Source of the DNA: Candidatus Acidiferrum typicum
GTDB taxonomy: Bacteria > Acidobacteriota > Terriglobia > Acidiferrales > UBA7541
Reading direction: 5' to 3'
NCBI GenBank assembly: GCA_025463105.1
Contig: JAOAPW010000434.1
Location: forward strand, 1 to 6,330
DNA: 6,330 nucleotides
In this document: in pieces, positions 5,691-6,330 of the stretch
Layout: every line of letters starts with the position of its first letter
How positions within the stretch are numbered: position 1 is the stretch's first letter
Program-made: the position numbers and the translations under genes
The notes under the pieces: generated by a model
Told to the model about the DNA's origin: nothing
The model's database searches: none
Seen by the model: the letters and a program-made list of their open reading frames with translations, nothing else

Positions 5691-6008
5691 ATGACCTACG
5701 AAAAAGAAACACCCGGCGACGACAACGAGTTCGTCCATTTCGAAGAAGAGGAAGAACTCGGCGGTGACCCGGAAGAGATCATCGAAGAGGAAGGCGAAGA
5801 GGAGTTGGTCATTTCCGAGCGCCCAGGCGTTGCGGCGCCCCCGCAATCCGTTCCTGCGCGTAAACCGCCGGCGAGAAAGGCTGCGGTGAAGCCCGGAAAA
5901 AAATCGGCCAAGAAAAAACCTCAGCCGAAGAAAAAAGCCAAGGCCGCTCCCAAGGCCAAAAAGAAAGCAGCCGGGAAAAAGGGTGCCAAGCGCAGCAAGA
6001 GGCGCTAA
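5691..6008 (+). CDS. Charge-segregated small protein: acidic N-half, histone H1-like Lys/Ala/Pro-rich C-half
   Basis: 105 aa from ATG 5691, chosen because AAGGGAG lies seven bases upstream; the longer frame from TTG 5655 would run through this ribosome binding site. Residues 1-44 hold 20 Asp/Glu against two basic residues (runs EEEEE, EEE, EEE). From 57 to the end there are 25 Lys/Arg and no acidic residue, in KK(K)/A/P patterns ending KRSKRR. There is no Cys or Trp, no signal peptide and no membrane segment, so it should be cytoplasmic and largely disordered. The basic tail is like those of bacterial histone H1-like and AlgP-type proteins and should bind DNA or RNA. The acidic arm could fold back on the tail, compete with nucleic acid, or contact a basic partner. 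It has its own strong promoter and appears monocistronic. Nucleic-acid binding is inference from composition; the low-complexity sequence makes homology unreliable. I do not recognise a named family. Confidence 0.85.
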   Translation: MTYEKETPGDDNEFVHFEEEEELGGDPEEIIEEEGEEELVISERPGVAAPPQSVPARKPPARKAAVKPGKKSAKKKPQPKKKAKAAPKAKKKAAGKKGAKRSKRR

Positions 6009-6047
6009 CCATCAGCTTCCCGCTGGAAAGACCAAGCGTAGCCGGCT

Positions 6048-6080
6048 TGCTTCTCCTCTGAGGAAGCAGTGGTTTATTTT
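6048..6080 (+). terminator. Possible terminator of the small acidic/basic gene
   Basis: TGCTTC (6048-6053) pairs with GAAGCA (6063-6068), with a 9-base loop that may pair further. T-rich GGTTTATTTT follows at 6071-6080. It lies 40 bases after the stop codon. Stem strength is modest. Confidence 0.35.
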
Positions 6081-6086
6081 GCGGGC

Positions 6087-6132
6087 GAGGCGGCCCATTG
6101 TCCGGCCCGTTCTCCGGATCAGTCGCCGCCTC
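6087..6132. other. Nested inverted repeats in the convergent intergenic region
   Basis: GAGGCGGC (6087-6094) pairs perfectly with GCCGCCTC (6125-6132). Inside it TCCGG/CCGGA (6101-6105 with 6114-6118) forms a second hairpin. Because the flanking genes converge here, it could help end transcription from either side. A weaker stem AACGA/TCGTT at 6151-6164 is followed by TTATTTT. No promoter was recognised for a separate RNA. Confidence 0.3.
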
Positions 6133-6218
6133 TACCGCCACGTTTGCCCTAACGATGTATCGTTTTATTTTCGGGCGAAGCGCCAAAGCCGGAGTCCGCG
6201 CGAAAGTATTTGCCGAGC

Positions 6219-6330
6219 TTAGTTAGAGCCTGCCAGGATCAGCCACTTCCCGTTATCGAAGTAGTGAACCGACGAACCTTTTTCGAAAATGCCATCATCG
6301 ATCCCGTCATGGATCCCGTCATGATCCAGT
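6219..6330 (-). CDS. C-terminal end of an unidentified protein, cut by window edge
   Basis: On the minus strand the frame enters at the right edge and runs 36 codons to a TAA at 6221-6219. It reads DHDGIHDGIDDGI and then FEKGSSVHYFDNGKWLILAG and Ser-Asn. The composition (aromatics, well-placed Gly and Asp) and the clean stop look coding, and no competing frame here is better. The first part is a tetrapeptide repeat (HDGI, HDGI, DDGI) encoded by a 12-base tandem repeat. The end, with VHYF, NGKW and hydrophobic LILAG, looks like the last beta strands of a small domain. It converges on the small acidic/basic gene. The family is not recognised and the start is outside the window. Confidence 0.6.
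   Translation of the reverse strand, partial: LDHDGIHDGIDDGIFEKGSSVHYFDNGKWLILAGSN
6300..6330. repeat. 12-base tandem repeat inside the right-edge gene
   Basis: GATCCCGTCATG occurs at 6300-6311 and again at 6312-6323, with a partial further unit to the edge (ATCC). It encodes the repeated D-G-I-H/D tetrapeptide on the minus strand and may continue beyond the window. Confidence 0.6.

Overview
The window reads as about 6.3 kb of a high-GC Gram-negative genome, most likely an Acidobacteriota (Terriglobia-like) chromosome or metagenome contig. This rests on three things: the subtype of EF-G-like protein, the short secreted Gly-rich protein at the left edge, and intergenic spaces that carry dispersed hairpin repeats. 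The assignment is from family knowledge and was not searched. I see no tRNA, rRNA, CRISPR array, transposase or phage gene.

Layout: (1) 1-409, minus strand, the start of a secreted Gly-rich protein cut by the left edge. (2) 410-888, a divergent intergenic region with a 76-bp inverted repeat, a hairpin, two tandem 31-bp repeats, a 64-bp structured repeat and a plausible extended -10 promoter. (3) 889-3018, plus strand, a full-length EF-G-type translational GTPase that departs from canonical EF-G in the G1, G2, G3 and G4 motifs. (4) 3019-3412, an intergenic region with a candidate promoter, twin short palindromes and a Trp-rich micro-ORF. (5) 3413-5350, plus strand, an MltD-like lytic transglycosylase lipoprotein with three LysM domains. 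(6) 5351-5690, an intergenic region with a second copy of the structured repeat, a possible terminator and a strong sigma70-type promoter. (7) 5691-6008, plus strand, a 105-aa protein with an acidic N-terminal half and a Lys/Ala/Pro-rich C-terminal half. (8) 6009-6218, a convergent intergenic region with weak hairpins. (9) 6219-6330, minus strand, the C-terminal end of an unidentified protein cut by the right edge.

The genes do not form an evident operon. Each plus-strand gene is preceded by a long intergenic space with its own candidate promoter, and the products act in different places: translation, cell-wall turnover, a probable nucleic-acid-binding role, and the cell envelope. The EF-G gene has no ribosomal-protein or tuf neighbours, which suggests a secondary paralogue rather than the str-operon fusA.

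I did not find a convincing new multi-gene system. The most notable items are the altered nucleotide-binding motifs of the EF-G paralogue (especially NWMD for NKxD), the charge-split small protein, and the hairpin repeat family that recurs 4.6 kb apart.
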